In this document: positions 21,796-32,700 of the stretch, one piece after another | Layout of the letters: every line of letters starts with the position of its first letter | Numbering within the stretch: the stretch's first letter is position 1 | From: Anaeramoeba ignava | Lineage: Eukaryota; Metamonada; Anaeramoebidae | Assembly (NCBI GenBank): GCA_028826165.1 | Contig: JAPDFW010000067.1 | Location: forward strand, 372,001 to 436,000 | DNA length: 64,000 nt | Direction of reading: 5' to 3' | Notes under the pieces: generated by a model | What the model saw: the letters and a program-made list of their open reading frames with translations, nothing else | Databases searched by the model: none | Told to the model about the DNA's origin: nothing | Position numbers and translations under genes: made by a program

Positions 21796-24558
21796 ATGAA
21801 ATTAAACCTTTTCTTTTTCCTTTCTCTTTTTCTTAATTATCAATATTTTCTTAATTCAATCAAACCAAAATCAAAATCAAAATCAAAATCAAAAATCAAA
21901 ATCAATTTCATCATTAATATCACCAATATTAACAGAAATAAAAACATTAACAAGAAACAAGATATTATTCTTCTTTCAATGAAGCTTGGATTTGGAATTT
22001 ATTAGATCAATTTTCAGGTCCAGCAAGTTTTTGGATTTTCTGTTTCAATTTATAAAGATGTTCTTGTTATTGGAACTCGTAATGCAGGCCAAGTATTTAT
22101 TTACAGATATAATGGAACAAATTTTGAACTTGAACAAAATTTGGATGAACCTTCATATTTCTATTTTGGATATTCTGTTTCAATTTATAAAGATGTTGTT
22201 ATTGGGACTGCTGAAAAACATGCATTTATTTACAGATATAATGGAACATTTTGGAATCAAGAACAACATTTGAGTGGATCAGCTACATATTTTGGAGATT
22301 TTGTTTCAATTTATGAGAATGTTACTGTTATTAGTAATTATGGTGCAAATCAAACATTTATTTACAGATATAATGGATCTATTTGGAATGAAGAACAAAT
22401 TTTGAGTGAATCAGTTACATATTTTGGATATTCTATTTCAATTTATAAAGATGTTATTGTTATTGGTGCTCGTGATGTAAATCAAGCATTTATTTACAGA
22501 TATAATGGATCATTTTGGAATCAAGAACAACATTTGAATGGAGCTTCAGCTTCATATTTTGGAAGTTCTGTTTCAATTTATGAAGATGTTATTGTTATTG
22601 GTGCTTGGGGTGCAAATGAAACATTTATTTACAGATATAATGAATCAACTTGGAATAAAGAACAAATTTTGAATGAATCTTCTGTTTCAAATTTTGGAGA
22701 TTCTGTTTCAATTTATGGAGATGTTATTGTTATTGGAGCTGCTTATGATGTAAATCAAGCATTTATTTACAGATATAATGGAACATTTTGGAATCAAGAA
22801 AAAATTTTGAATGGACCTCCAGCTTCATATTTTGGAAGTTCTGTTTTAATTTATGAGAATTTTACTGTTATTGGAGCTGAGAATTCATTTCAAGTATTTG
22901 TTTATGAAGTTAGTTTAATTCCACAAGTTAATATTGTTAATTGTTCATCTTTGTTTTCATTATTTGATTGTTATTGGGATAAAATTGAATTTCCTTCAAA
23001 TTTGAAATATCAAATTAATTATGGATATAATTGGATTGATATTGATTCTCCAATTCTTGAAGATGAGAATGTTTATTATCAACAATTCAATTCTTCATTT
23101 TATGATAATATTACTGGAAATGAATATTATTCAATTCAAATTCAAGCTTGTGATAATGAATCAATGATATGTGGTGAATCTTCTTCTTTCATTAATTTAA
23201 CAACAAAAATTGATTCTGTAAAAGATTTCCAATTATCAAATCCTTCAAACAATTCAATTAATGTTACTTGGAATTATCCAAATGTTCAGATCAATGAAGG
23301 AATTGCTCATCTTGATCATTATAATCTTTCTTATCTTAATCAATCTCAACCTGATTTAATATCTTTCATTTCAGTTGATAATTCTTCACTTGATTATTTT
23401 TGGAATAATTTAGAATGTGAAAATGATTATAATATTTCAATTTGTGGATGTAGAACACATGAATGTGAAGGAGATGATAAAGGAGAAATTGTTGAATCAT
23501 CAATTTCATTAATATTTGGAGAAGTTACAAATTTTTCATGTTCAATTTCAAATTCAATCGATATTAATTGTAATTGGAATCAACCAATTAATTGTTCAAT
23601 TCCATTTTATTATAATTTTACTTATCAATCAATTTATCAAAATGATTCAGGAAATTATCAACCAACTTCAACAAATCAACAATTCACAGTTCAATTACCA
23701 AATCAAGAATATCAAATCAATATATCATCATGTAATTCAAATGGAAAATGTGGATATATTTCATCAATTTCAATTACAACTGATAATTTAACAGCAGCTC
23801 CAACAATTTACGAAACAATTTCCAAAACTGAAGAAATTGAATTTAATTTCACAAAATTAACAAATGCAAATAATTATTCAATTTCACTTAATAATGGAAC
23901 AAATTGGGAAAAATTCACATCTCTTGATTTAAGTGGAAATGAAGTTATTGGAATAATAAGTGGAATACCTGGAAATATTGAATATAATATTTCAATTCGA
24001 GGATGTGTTGATTTAAATTGTGAAACACCATATTTAGGAGAACCAAGTTCAATTATTTCAACAAGAGCTAAATTAGGAAATATTACTTCATTAAATTGTT
24101 ATGCAATAATTAATGGATTTATTTGTAATTGGGGTTCATTAATTTTATCAAGTGGATTAAAATCATATTCATTTAGATTTAATTCAATATCAATTTGTTT
24201 AACAAATTTGCCGAATTATTATTCAATTCCTTCAGGATTACAAGGAGGAGAATATTATGAAATTTCAATTTATTCATCAGCTACATTAAATTGTTCAGAT
24301 AATCAATATTCAGGAATTAATTCAACAACATCAATTACAATATTATCTCCTTATCAACCAACTCAATCAACTGATTCAAACAATTCCAATGCAACAGCAA
24401 TAACTATTGGAATTCTTATTCCAATTATTATTATTTTAATAATTATTATTGGAATTCTTTTATATCAGAAAAAAACAAGAACAAAAAAACAAAAACAATC
24501 CAAAAATCTAAATCAAAAACAAGAAGAAAAAGAACTTCAAGATAATTTAGATATTTAA
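21796..24558 (+). CDS. Integrin-alpha-like FG-GAP/Fn3 type I membrane protein, copy 1
   Basis: Predicted cell-surface protein. From 22020 seven propeller blades follow, each with YFGxSVSIYxDVxVIG then an FIYRYNGT strand. Two or more fibronectin-III-like modules come next (SNPSNNSINVTWNYP, PLILSSG-type region), rich in Cys pairs and N-glycosylation sites. A membrane helix (AITIGILIPIIIILIIIIG) and a basic tail ending KELQDNLDI close the protein. Seven FG-GAP blades plus beta-sandwich stalk plus one helix is the integrin-alpha plan, though I see no Ca-binding DxDxDG loops. The main frame is open from 22141 to the stop at 24558. The first 115 codons are in other frames: the signal peptide (ATG 21796, MKLNLFFFLSLFL) and blade 1 are split by three slips compared with copy 2. 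Confidence 0.82.
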
Positions 24559-25324
24559 TTCCAATTCCAATTTCAATTTTCCAAATTCTTTTTTCTTTTC
24601 AATTTTAATTTCCAAATTCTTTTTTTCTTTTTCTCTTTTCAATTCAAAACAATCTATTTTCCAAATTCCAAAAAAAAACAAAAACAAAAACAAAAACAAA
24701 AACAAAAAAAACAAATTTATTATTTTTTGATTTTGATTTTGATTTTAATTATTTTAAAAAAGAAAAAGAAGAAATTATTAATTAAATTCAAAAACAAAAA
24801 TTTAAACAAGAAATAATTAATAAAATTAAATAGAAATTAATTATTTCCAATTAAATCAAAATAAAAATCAAAAAAAATTTAATTTAAATTAATTTAATTT
24901 AAATTAAAATTAACAAAAAGAAAAACAATTTAAAGAGAAATTATTGAAAAAGAAACCAAAAGAAAAAAAGATAAAACAGATAAATATTCCAAAAATATTT
25001 AAAATTAAAATAAAAACAAGAAAAAAAATTTTTTTTTAAAATTAAATTAATTAAAAAAAATTTAAAAAAAAAAACAAAAGATCATTTTTTCTTTTTTCTT
25101 TTTTCTTTTCTCTTTTCCTTTTAAAAAAAACCAAAAAAGTAAGAAAAAAACATAAAAATAACACAAAAAACAAAAACACAAAAATTTATTTTTATTTTTA
25201 TATTAAATTTATTTTTATTTAAAAAAAAGCACAAAACAAGTAAGAAAAACATAAAAAAAACACAAAAAACACAATTCAATTATTTTTGTTTATTTATTTA
25301 AAAAAAAGCAAAAAAAAAACAGAA
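24559..25324. other. Intergenic region between the FG-GAP copies
   Basis: The first 150 bp after the stop are C/T-rich with (CAAAAA)n. From about 24905 the region is a second copy of the upstream block described for copy 1. No gene is seen in it. Confidence 0.7.
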
Positions 25325-28021
25325 ATGAAATCAATTCTTTTCTTTTCCTTTTTCTTTTTCTTAATTATCAATATTTTCTTAATTCAATCAAACCAAAATC
25401 AAAATCAAAAATCAATTCCATCATCATTATTAACAGAAACAACAAGATATTATTCTACTCCAGATGAAGCTTGGATTTGGAATTTATTAAGTAATTATAC
25501 AGGTCCAGGAGATTATTTTGGAAGAAGTGTTTCAATTTATAAAGATGTTCTTGTTATTGGAGCTTATGATGTAAATCAAGCATTTATTTACAGATATAAT
25601 GGAACAAATTTTGAACTTGAACAAACTTTGGATGGACCTTCAGTTTCAGCATTTGGAAGAAGTGTTTCAGTTTATGAGAATGTTACTGTTATTGGAGCTC
25701 TTGCTGAAAATCAAGCATTTATTTACAGATATAATGGAACATATTGGAACGAAGAACAAATTTTGAATGAATCAGCTTTATATTTTGGAAGTCCTGTTTC
25801 AATTCATAAAGATGTTATTGCTATTGGAGCTTCTTCTGTAAATCAAACATTTATTTACAGATATAATGGAACATTTTGGAATCAAGAACAAATTTTGAGT
25901 GAATCAGCTTTATATTTTGGATCTTCTATTTCAATTTATGAGAATGTTACTGTTATTGGAGTTTATGATGAAAATCAAACATTTATTTACAGATATAATG
26001 GATCATTTTGGAATCAAGAACAAATTTTGAGTGAACCTTCAGCTTTATATTTTGGATATTCTGTTTCAATTTATGAGAATGTTACTGCTATTGGAGCTCC
26101 TAATGCATTTGAAGCATTTATTTACAGATATAATGGAACATTTTGGAATGAAGAACAAATTTTGAATGAATCTTCTGTTTCAAGTTTTGGAGATTCTGTT
26201 TCAATTTATGGAGATGTTATTGCTATTGGAGCTCCTTTTTCAAATCAAACATTTATTTACAGATATAATGGAACATTTTGGAATCAAGAAAAAATTTTGA
26301 GTAAATCAGCTTTATATTTTGGATTTTCTGTTTCAATTTATGAGAATTTTACTGCTATTGGAGCTCATGGTGCAGATCAAGTATTTGTTTATGAAGTTAG
26401 TTTAATTCCACAAGTTAATATTGTTAATTGTTCATCTTCATTTTTATCATTTGATTGTTATTGGGATAAAATTGAATTTCCTACAACTTTGGAATATCAA
26501 ATTAATTATGGATATGACTGGATTGATATTGATTCTCCAATTCTTGAAGATGAGAATGTTTATTATCAACAATTCAATTCTTCAATTTATGATAATATTA
26601 CTGGAAATGAATATTATTCAATTCAAATCAAAGCTTGTGATAATGAATCAATGATATGTGGTGAATCTTCTTCTTTGATTAATTTAACAACAAAAATTGA
26701 TTCTGTAAAAGATTTCCAATTATCAAATCCTTCAAACAATTCAATTAATGTTACTTGGAATTATCCAAATGTTCAAATCAATGAAGGAATTGCTCATCTT
26801 GATCATTATAATCTTTCTTATCTCATTCAATCTCAACCTGATTTAATATCTTTCATTTCAGTTGATAATTCTTCACTTGATTATCTTTTGAATAATTTAG
26901 AATGTGAAAATGATTATAATATTTCAATTTGTGGATGTAGAACACAAGAATGTGAAGGAGATGATAAAGGAGAAATTGTTGAATCATTATTTCCATTAAT
27001 ATTTGGAGAAGTTACAAATTTTTCATGTTCAATTCAATATTCATTAGATATTAATTGTAATTGGAATCAACCAATTAATTGTTCAATTCCATTTTATTAT
27101 AATTTAACTTATCAATCAATTTCTCAAAATGATTCTGGAAATTATCAACCAACTTCAACAAATCAACAATTCACAGTTCAATTACCAAATCAAGAATATC
27201 AAATCAATATTTCAGCATGTAATTCAAATGGAAAATGTGGATATATTTCATCAATTTCAATTACAACTGATAATTTAACAATATCTCCAATAATTTATGA
27301 AACAATTTCCAAAATTGAAGAAATTGAATTTAATTTTACAAAATTAACAAATGCAAATAATTATTCAATTTCACTTAATAATGGAACAAATTGGGAAAAA
27401 TTCACATCTCTTAATTTAAGTGGAAATGAAGTTATTGGAATAATAAGTGAAATATCAGGAAATATTGAATATAATATTTCAATTCGAGGATGTGTTGATT
27501 TAAATTGTGAAACACCATATTTAGGAGAACCTAGTTCAATTATTTCAACAAGAGCTAAATTAGGAGATATTACTTCATTAATTTGTTATGCAATAATTAA
27601 TGGATTTATTTGTAGTTGGGATCCATTAATTTTATCAAGTGGATTAAAAGCTTATTCATTTAGATACAATTTAATATCAATTTGTTTACCAGATTTAAGA
27701 ACTTATTATTCAGTTCCAGGATTACAAGGAGGAGAATATTATGAAATTTCAGTTTATTCATCAGCTAATGAAACTTGTTATTATGATCCAAATTCAGGAA
27801 TTGAATCAATAATTTCAGTTACAACTTTATCCCAAACTAAAGAAACAAATGATAATTCCAAAGGCACAATAATCATTTTAGCAGTACTTCTTCCAGTTGT
27901 TGTTATTGCAGCACTTATTTTTTTCATAATTTTGATTAAGAAACAGAAAAATAGTATCAAAAAGAATTATCAAAAAGAGAAAAAGAACTTGAAAAATCAG
28001 GGAGGAATTGAAATGATTTGA
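25325..28021 (+). CDS. Integrin-alpha-like FG-GAP/Fn3 type I membrane protein, copy 2 (intact)
   Basis: Complete 898-residue paralogue. The signal peptide MKSILFFSFFFFLIINIFL starts at the ATG at 25325. Seven FG-GAP-like blades cover about residues 50-365 (DYFGRSVSIYKDVLVIGAYD is the first). Fn3-like modules with NxS/T sites follow to about 840. A membrane helix (GTIIILAVLLPVVVIAALIF) leads to a tail of about 35 residues ending GGIEMI. The tail differs completely from that of copy 1 but matches copy 3. Blade sequences vary most at the loop after VIGA, as expected for an exposed ligand surface. It converges on an acyltransferase gene 130 bp away. A role in adhesion or recognition is inferred from architecture only. 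Confidence 0.88.
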   Translation: MKSILFFSFFFFLIINIFLIQSNQNQNQKSIPSSLLTETTRYYSTPDEAWIWNLLSNYTGPGDYFGRSVSIYKDVLVIGAYDVNQAFIYRYNGTNFELEQTLDGPSVSAFGRSVSVYENVTVIGALAENQAFIYRYNGTYWNEEQILNESALYFGSPVSIHKDVIAIGASSVNQTFIYRYNGTFWNQEQILSESALYFGSSISIYENVTVIGVYDENQTFIYRYNGSFWNQEQILSEPSALYFGYSVSIYENVTAIGAPNAFEAFIYRYNGTFWNEEQILNESSVSSFGDSVSIYGDVIAIGAPFSNQTFIYRYNGTFWNQEKILSKSALYFGFSVSIYENFTAIGAHGADQVFVYEVSLIPQVNIVNCSSSFLSFDCYWDKIEFPTTLEYQINYGYDWIDIDSPILEDENVYYQQFNSSIYDNITGNEYYSIQIKACDNESMICGESSSLINLTTKIDSVKDFQLSNPSNNSINVTWNYPNVQINEGIAHLDHYNLSYLIQSQPDLISFISVDNSSLDYLLNNLECENDYNISICGCRTQECEGDDKGEIVESLFPLIFGEVTNFSCSIQYSLDINCNWNQPINCSIPFYYNLTYQSISQNDSGNYQPTSTNQQFTVQLPNQEYQINISACNSNGKCGYISSISITTDNLTISPIIYETISKIEEIEFNFTKLTNANNYSISLNNGTNWEKFTSLNLSGNEVIGIISEISGNIEYNISIRGCVDLNCETPYLGEPSSIISTRAKLGDITSLICYAIINGFICSWDPLILSSGLKAYSFRYNLISICLPDLRTYYSVPGLQGGEYYEISVYSSANETCYYDPNSGIESIISVTTLSQTKETNDNSKGTIIILAVLLPVVVIAALIFFIILIKKQKNSIKKNYQKEKKNLKNQGGIEMI

Positions 28022-28150
28022 GTCGATTTCTTTTTTTTTTTTCATTTTCAATTCAAAAACAAGAATAATAAAAAATCAATTTCAATTCTCTTTCTTTCTT
28101 TATTTTTATCATTTTAATTTAATTTAATTAAAATCAAATTAAAATGGTTT

Positions 28151-29584
28151 TTATTTAATCTTCTTTTTCTTTTTCTCTTTTCCTGAAATAAATTGTTCTA
28201 ATTTAAATCTTTCTGGTGATAAATTTATCATTGGTTTTTCAATCAATAAAAATGTAATTATTGAAATAGGATAAACAACTAAAGTAGTTTTTAAAATCAA
28301 AAGAAAACTATTTCTAGTATCAATCCAATCAAATCCAAATTTTTTGATTATATCAACTTCCAAAAGAAAAATAGGAACCAATTCAGTCAAATATAAAGAA
28401 TAAGAAAGATTTGAGAAAGGAATCCAAATTTTTAAAGAAAGAAAATAATTGAAAAAATTTCCAAAAATTCCTGCTTTGTTGATAATAAGTAATATTAATA
28501 AAGAAGCACCTATTGAATTGATAATTCTGTTAAAAGAAAATAATCGAATGATAATTTGTTGAAGAACTGTAATATTTTCTATTTGAATATTTGAAGTATA
28601 ATGAGTTGTTCTGAGAATAAATAAAGATGAAAATAAAATCAATCCAATCAAAAGAATCATTAATCTAAATGGTTTGGATTTCTGACATTTTTCAGGAAAA
28701 GATGTTCTGTATTGAATAAAAGCAGCAAAACACCCAATAAGAATTAATGGGAATCTTGAATGAAATCCAAAATACAAAAACCACAACCCCAAATTTTTTT
28801 GATCAAGAGATTCTGGATGATTGAAAACAAAATTTCCTGTTTCTGGCTCGAAATGAAAAAGTGTGCAAAGTTGCTCATCCCAAGGTTCAGTGTATAAAGG
28901 GTATCTATGGAACTCTGGAACAAAAATCACATACAGCAAATAGAAAATCAAAGCAATCACAAATATCTTTATCAATAATTTTGTGGAATCTTTTCCTGTT
29001 TTCATCATTTGATTTTTAATGTAAAGAAGAATAAAATATGTTTTCATTTCAGTTGCAACAGACCAAGAATGAGCAACAGGTGTATATTCATTCCATAGTT
29101 GCATATCATTCAGAAAAAACATTGTCAACAAGATTTGAGGGATTCCTGCTTTAAGATCATTAAGAGCAACCAATTCAAGAATTTTCAATAAAATGAAAAA
29201 ATAGATCAAAGGATAAAGTCTTAGAAATCTTCTGATCAAAAAATTGGTGAGATATCTCAATCTTATTCTTAAATCCAAATTTTGAATTGTATTCCCCTTT
29301 AATTCAGAAAGAAATCTTGAATAAACCAAAAATCCAGAAAGAATAAAAAAGATATCAACTGAAGAATCTCCCATTAAAATTATTTTTAGAATTGGATTTG
29401 GGAGAACTCTACTTAAAATTCCATGTTCACTTAGCCAAAGATAGATAATTATATTATGGAATGTGAAAATCCAGTAAGAAGCAAGTGCTCTAATTCCATC
29501 AAATGCTTGAATATGATTCCTTGAAGGTCTTGAAAATATTGATTTAAAATTTCTAATTGGATTAAATGCTGAAAAAAATTTCAT
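28151..29584 (-). CDS. Acyltransferase-3 family membrane protein, copy 1
   Basis: 477-residue integral membrane O-acyltransferase of the acyltransferase-3 (OatA/NRF-6) superfamily, which moves acyl groups on to sugars or lipids across a membrane. The opening AFDGIRALASYWIFTFHNII and GDSSVDIFFILSGFLVYSRF are the family signature, followed by about ten hydrophobic segments and a final LLIEKPMINLSPERF. The start chosen is the ATG at 29584..29582 (MKFFSAFNPIRNF); the open frame continues upstream without another ATG. The intact copy converges on FG-GAP copy 2. A near-identical copy lies at 60895..62322. Substrate unknown; modification of surface glycans would suit the neighbours but is inference. 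Confidence 0.9.
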   Translation of the reverse strand: MKFFSAFNPIRNFKSIFSRPSRNHIQAFDGIRALASYWIFTFHNIIIYLWLSEHGILSRVLPNPILKIILMGDSSVDIFFILSGFLVYSRFLSELKGNTIQNLDLRIRLRYLTNFLIRRFLRLYPLIYFFILLKILELVALNDLKAGIPQILLTMFFLNDMQLWNEYTPVAHSWSVATEMKTYFILLYIKNQMMKTGKDSTKLLIKIFVIALIFYLLYVIFVPEFHRYPLYTEPWDEQLCTLFHFEPETGNFVFNHPESLDQKNLGLWFLYFGFHSRFPLILIGCFAAFIQYRTSFPEKCQKSKPFRLMILLIGLILFSSLFILRTTHYTSNIQIENITVLQQIIIRLFSFNRIINSIGASLLILLIINKAGIFGNFFNYFLSLKIWIPFSNLSYSLYLTELVPIFLLEVDIIKKFGFDWIDTRNSFLLILKTTLVVYPISIITFLLIEKPMINLSPERFKLEQFISGKEKKKKKIK

Positions 29585-29716
29585 TAAAATAATCAGATTA
29601 AAACTTGAAAAAATTAAATGAAAAAAAATGAATTTAAACAATTCAAAAAAAATTTGTTTTCCTTTTTGTTTTGTTTATAATTTTCATTTCTTATTATAAT
29701 AATAATAATAATAATC

Positions 29717-32700
29717 TCAATTCGCAGAAAATAAAATTTCAGCAAGAAAAAAATCACCATTTCCAGAACCAGCAATCAAATATCTTTGGTCAAAAAGAAA
29801 AGAAAGCGACAAAATTTCTTGATCAGTATTGATTTTGGAAATCAATCGCAAAGTTTCAACCTCTCTAATATCAATAAACCCTTTTCCACCAAGAAACATA
29901 AACTGTGAATTATGCATAACAGAAAAAGAATAAACAGAATCAAGAGAAGATAACTGGCGAATAAGCCTTCCATTGATATTCAATAAAGAAATTTTGATTC
30001 CGTTCTGTGAAAGAAATACAATATCGCCATTTCTTGTTATTTTCAACAAAGAGATTTGCGAACTTTCCTTCTCATGGAAAGTGAAAAGATGCTTTCCTTT
30101 AAATAGAGTATGTGCAATAATATTGCCGCTATTGGATCCACTGATAACAATATCCAAATTAACATCCAAACCAACACTTGTGACTTCGTCTTCGTGCTCA
30201 AAAAAACTGTGAAGAGGAGTTTCGTTGAAATGCTGGATATCCTTGCATTCCCACACAGAAACAGATCCCTCTTGCGATCCTGTAACAAGATAGTTTTTCA
30301 TATAAGCAATGCAAGTGACAATCCCTTTATTTGCGGAAATACTTTGCGAGATTCGAGAATTTTCCAAGTTGATAACCACAAAGCTTGAGTCGGAAAGCCC
30401 GCAACAAAACGCAAACTTTCCCAAGTCATCCACCTGAAAGCATTGCGGGTATTTTTTGAGATCAATCCCAAAAGTTCGATCTAATATGAATTGTGATGAT
30501 ATTGAGAATTCCGTTTTGAGTACTGATTTTTCATATTTTAATTGTGTGGCCAAGTTGGTATAATATAGATCATGAACTCTTATTCTGCGTTCTGAGCTGA
30601 ACGTGAAAATCTTGCAGAATTTGGCAAGGAAAAACACATTCTCATGATATTCAACTCCTTTTAAAAATAAAATGGGATAATCCTCGATTTTTCCTTTGTG
30701 ACCGCGCAACGTGATTGGTTGGTATTTTAATTGGATACTTAAAAACGGATTTCCGATCTGAGAAAGTTGCAGTCTTTTTGGATGCGGTTTTTTGAAAAGT
30801 TTCTTGGGTATTTGACCAAGAGCTTTGATTTGCATCTCTGTGATCTGGATCTGCTGCTTATCTAGCTTTGAAAAATCAGCAGAATTCCCATATATTAAAG
30901 GATAAAAAACATTCATCGCCTTCTGCGCCTCGGCTCCTCTCTGTTTGTATCCGAATATCAGGTCAATCCATTCGTGGAGATGCGCGGAAACGTATTCCGA
31001 TTCAAGCGCTTGACGGTGAATCCTGATGAAGTCCTTCGGATTCTTTGCCCATCTCGGAAGTTGTGCATCCGGTATTTTCGGTCCTTTTTTATCCGGATAA
31101 GAAGAAGTTATGATGTTGATGTTTTCAAGGAATTCGGGAAAATAAAAAAATTCGGGAATCAGCTCTCGAACATCGTTCTGATTTGTAAGGCAACTTTCCC
31201 ACGCATCCGAAATGCTGTTCACAGCAATTGATTGCGATATTCTTCTTGTTTTCTTGAAAAAAAGTGATGTGAAAGGCTCCATTCGGAAGAGAAAAGAAAG
31301 CACAATCATTGGGTTGGAATAATGCTTTCCGTAGAAAAACGGCTTCATTTTCTTCTTCTTTTTGATTGTTTGGAAAGTTCTCTGGTATTTCTGGGATAAA
31401 TCTGGATTTAGCGCTCCAATCGGTTTTGACAGATCGCGATATATTTTTTCGTCTGATAAATCGATTGCTTCTGATTTGTAATCTGTCAATATCCACGGAA
31501 ACACAGGATATTGCGATAAATCATTGTAACTTCTTCCAGCAAGCGTATTCAACTCCATCAAATATTCAAAGTTACTGATATCTCGATGTCTCCATTTCCG
31601 GAAACTACTCAATTCCTTGATCTTGATTTTCTCAGAAATATTCTCGCTCAGTTTGAGCTGTTTGTGGTTAAGCAAAAAATTCACTACTTTTTCTCGTGAT
31701 TTTGTTGAACCAAATCGCAGAAAACAAGGATGCGATTTTGCAAAGAATACTTCAAGTGAATTGTTCTGATGCAGAAAAGTTCTTCTGTAAATTTTGGAAA
31801 TGTCCGATATTTCCCACAAATTAAGAAGAATCAAAGAATCATTTGAAACCGTTGATGGGAAAGAAATCTCATCTTCATCATTGTCTCCATCTCGGCTTCT
31901 ATTCGTTGTTTGATCACCGCTTTTTGTTGGTGTTATTTGGAAGAGAAGCAAGTATTTCTGTTGAATCGAAAGAAACCCTTGGATTTCGTTTTCCAAAAAA
32001 ATCCAAAAGCAATGAACGATCAAATCATCATCCGATTGCGTTTTTGCCAAGTTGAAAATTCGTTTTTTCTCTTCGTCTGTGTTTATTCTCCTCTTCCTGA
32101 TGATTTTATCGAGAAAAACGAATCTTTGGTTTTCTGAAATGGGATATTTAAATAAATTTTGTTTGATGTCTTCAGACCATTGGATATCTAGGATAAATCT
32201 GCGTCGCATTGAGTCTTCCTTGCTCGATAGTCTGAAGAAGAAAGAAGGGTGTTCTTCTCCAAATTCTTTGTGGTATTTTGTATGGGAATAATGGTATCTT
32301 TTTAGGCGAGTTAAAGGTTGATATTGTTCATAAAGTGACTTGGCAATAAACGGCTTAAAATCTTGGAAAGACGATATAACTTTCTGTTTTTGCTCGAAAT
32401 CCACCGAGAATAATCGTTGTCTCTCCTCCTTGAATATTGGCTCTTGGAATTGCTTGTTGATTTCGTTGATTTGTTGTTCTGTTTCCTTTTCTTCCATTTC
32501 GGAATTTTGAGATAATTCATTTGTCATCACACCAAATATCATTACTTGAGCCTCTAAAAATATTTTTGTGTCTTGGAAATTCTTAATTTCAACCTGCTCT
32601 TTGTACTGCCAAAACGTTTTTTTCATCGCATTCTCGAATCTGCTTTCACTAAGCATCTCACGAAATTCTTGGAGTTGCATTTTGAATATTTTGGATTTTT

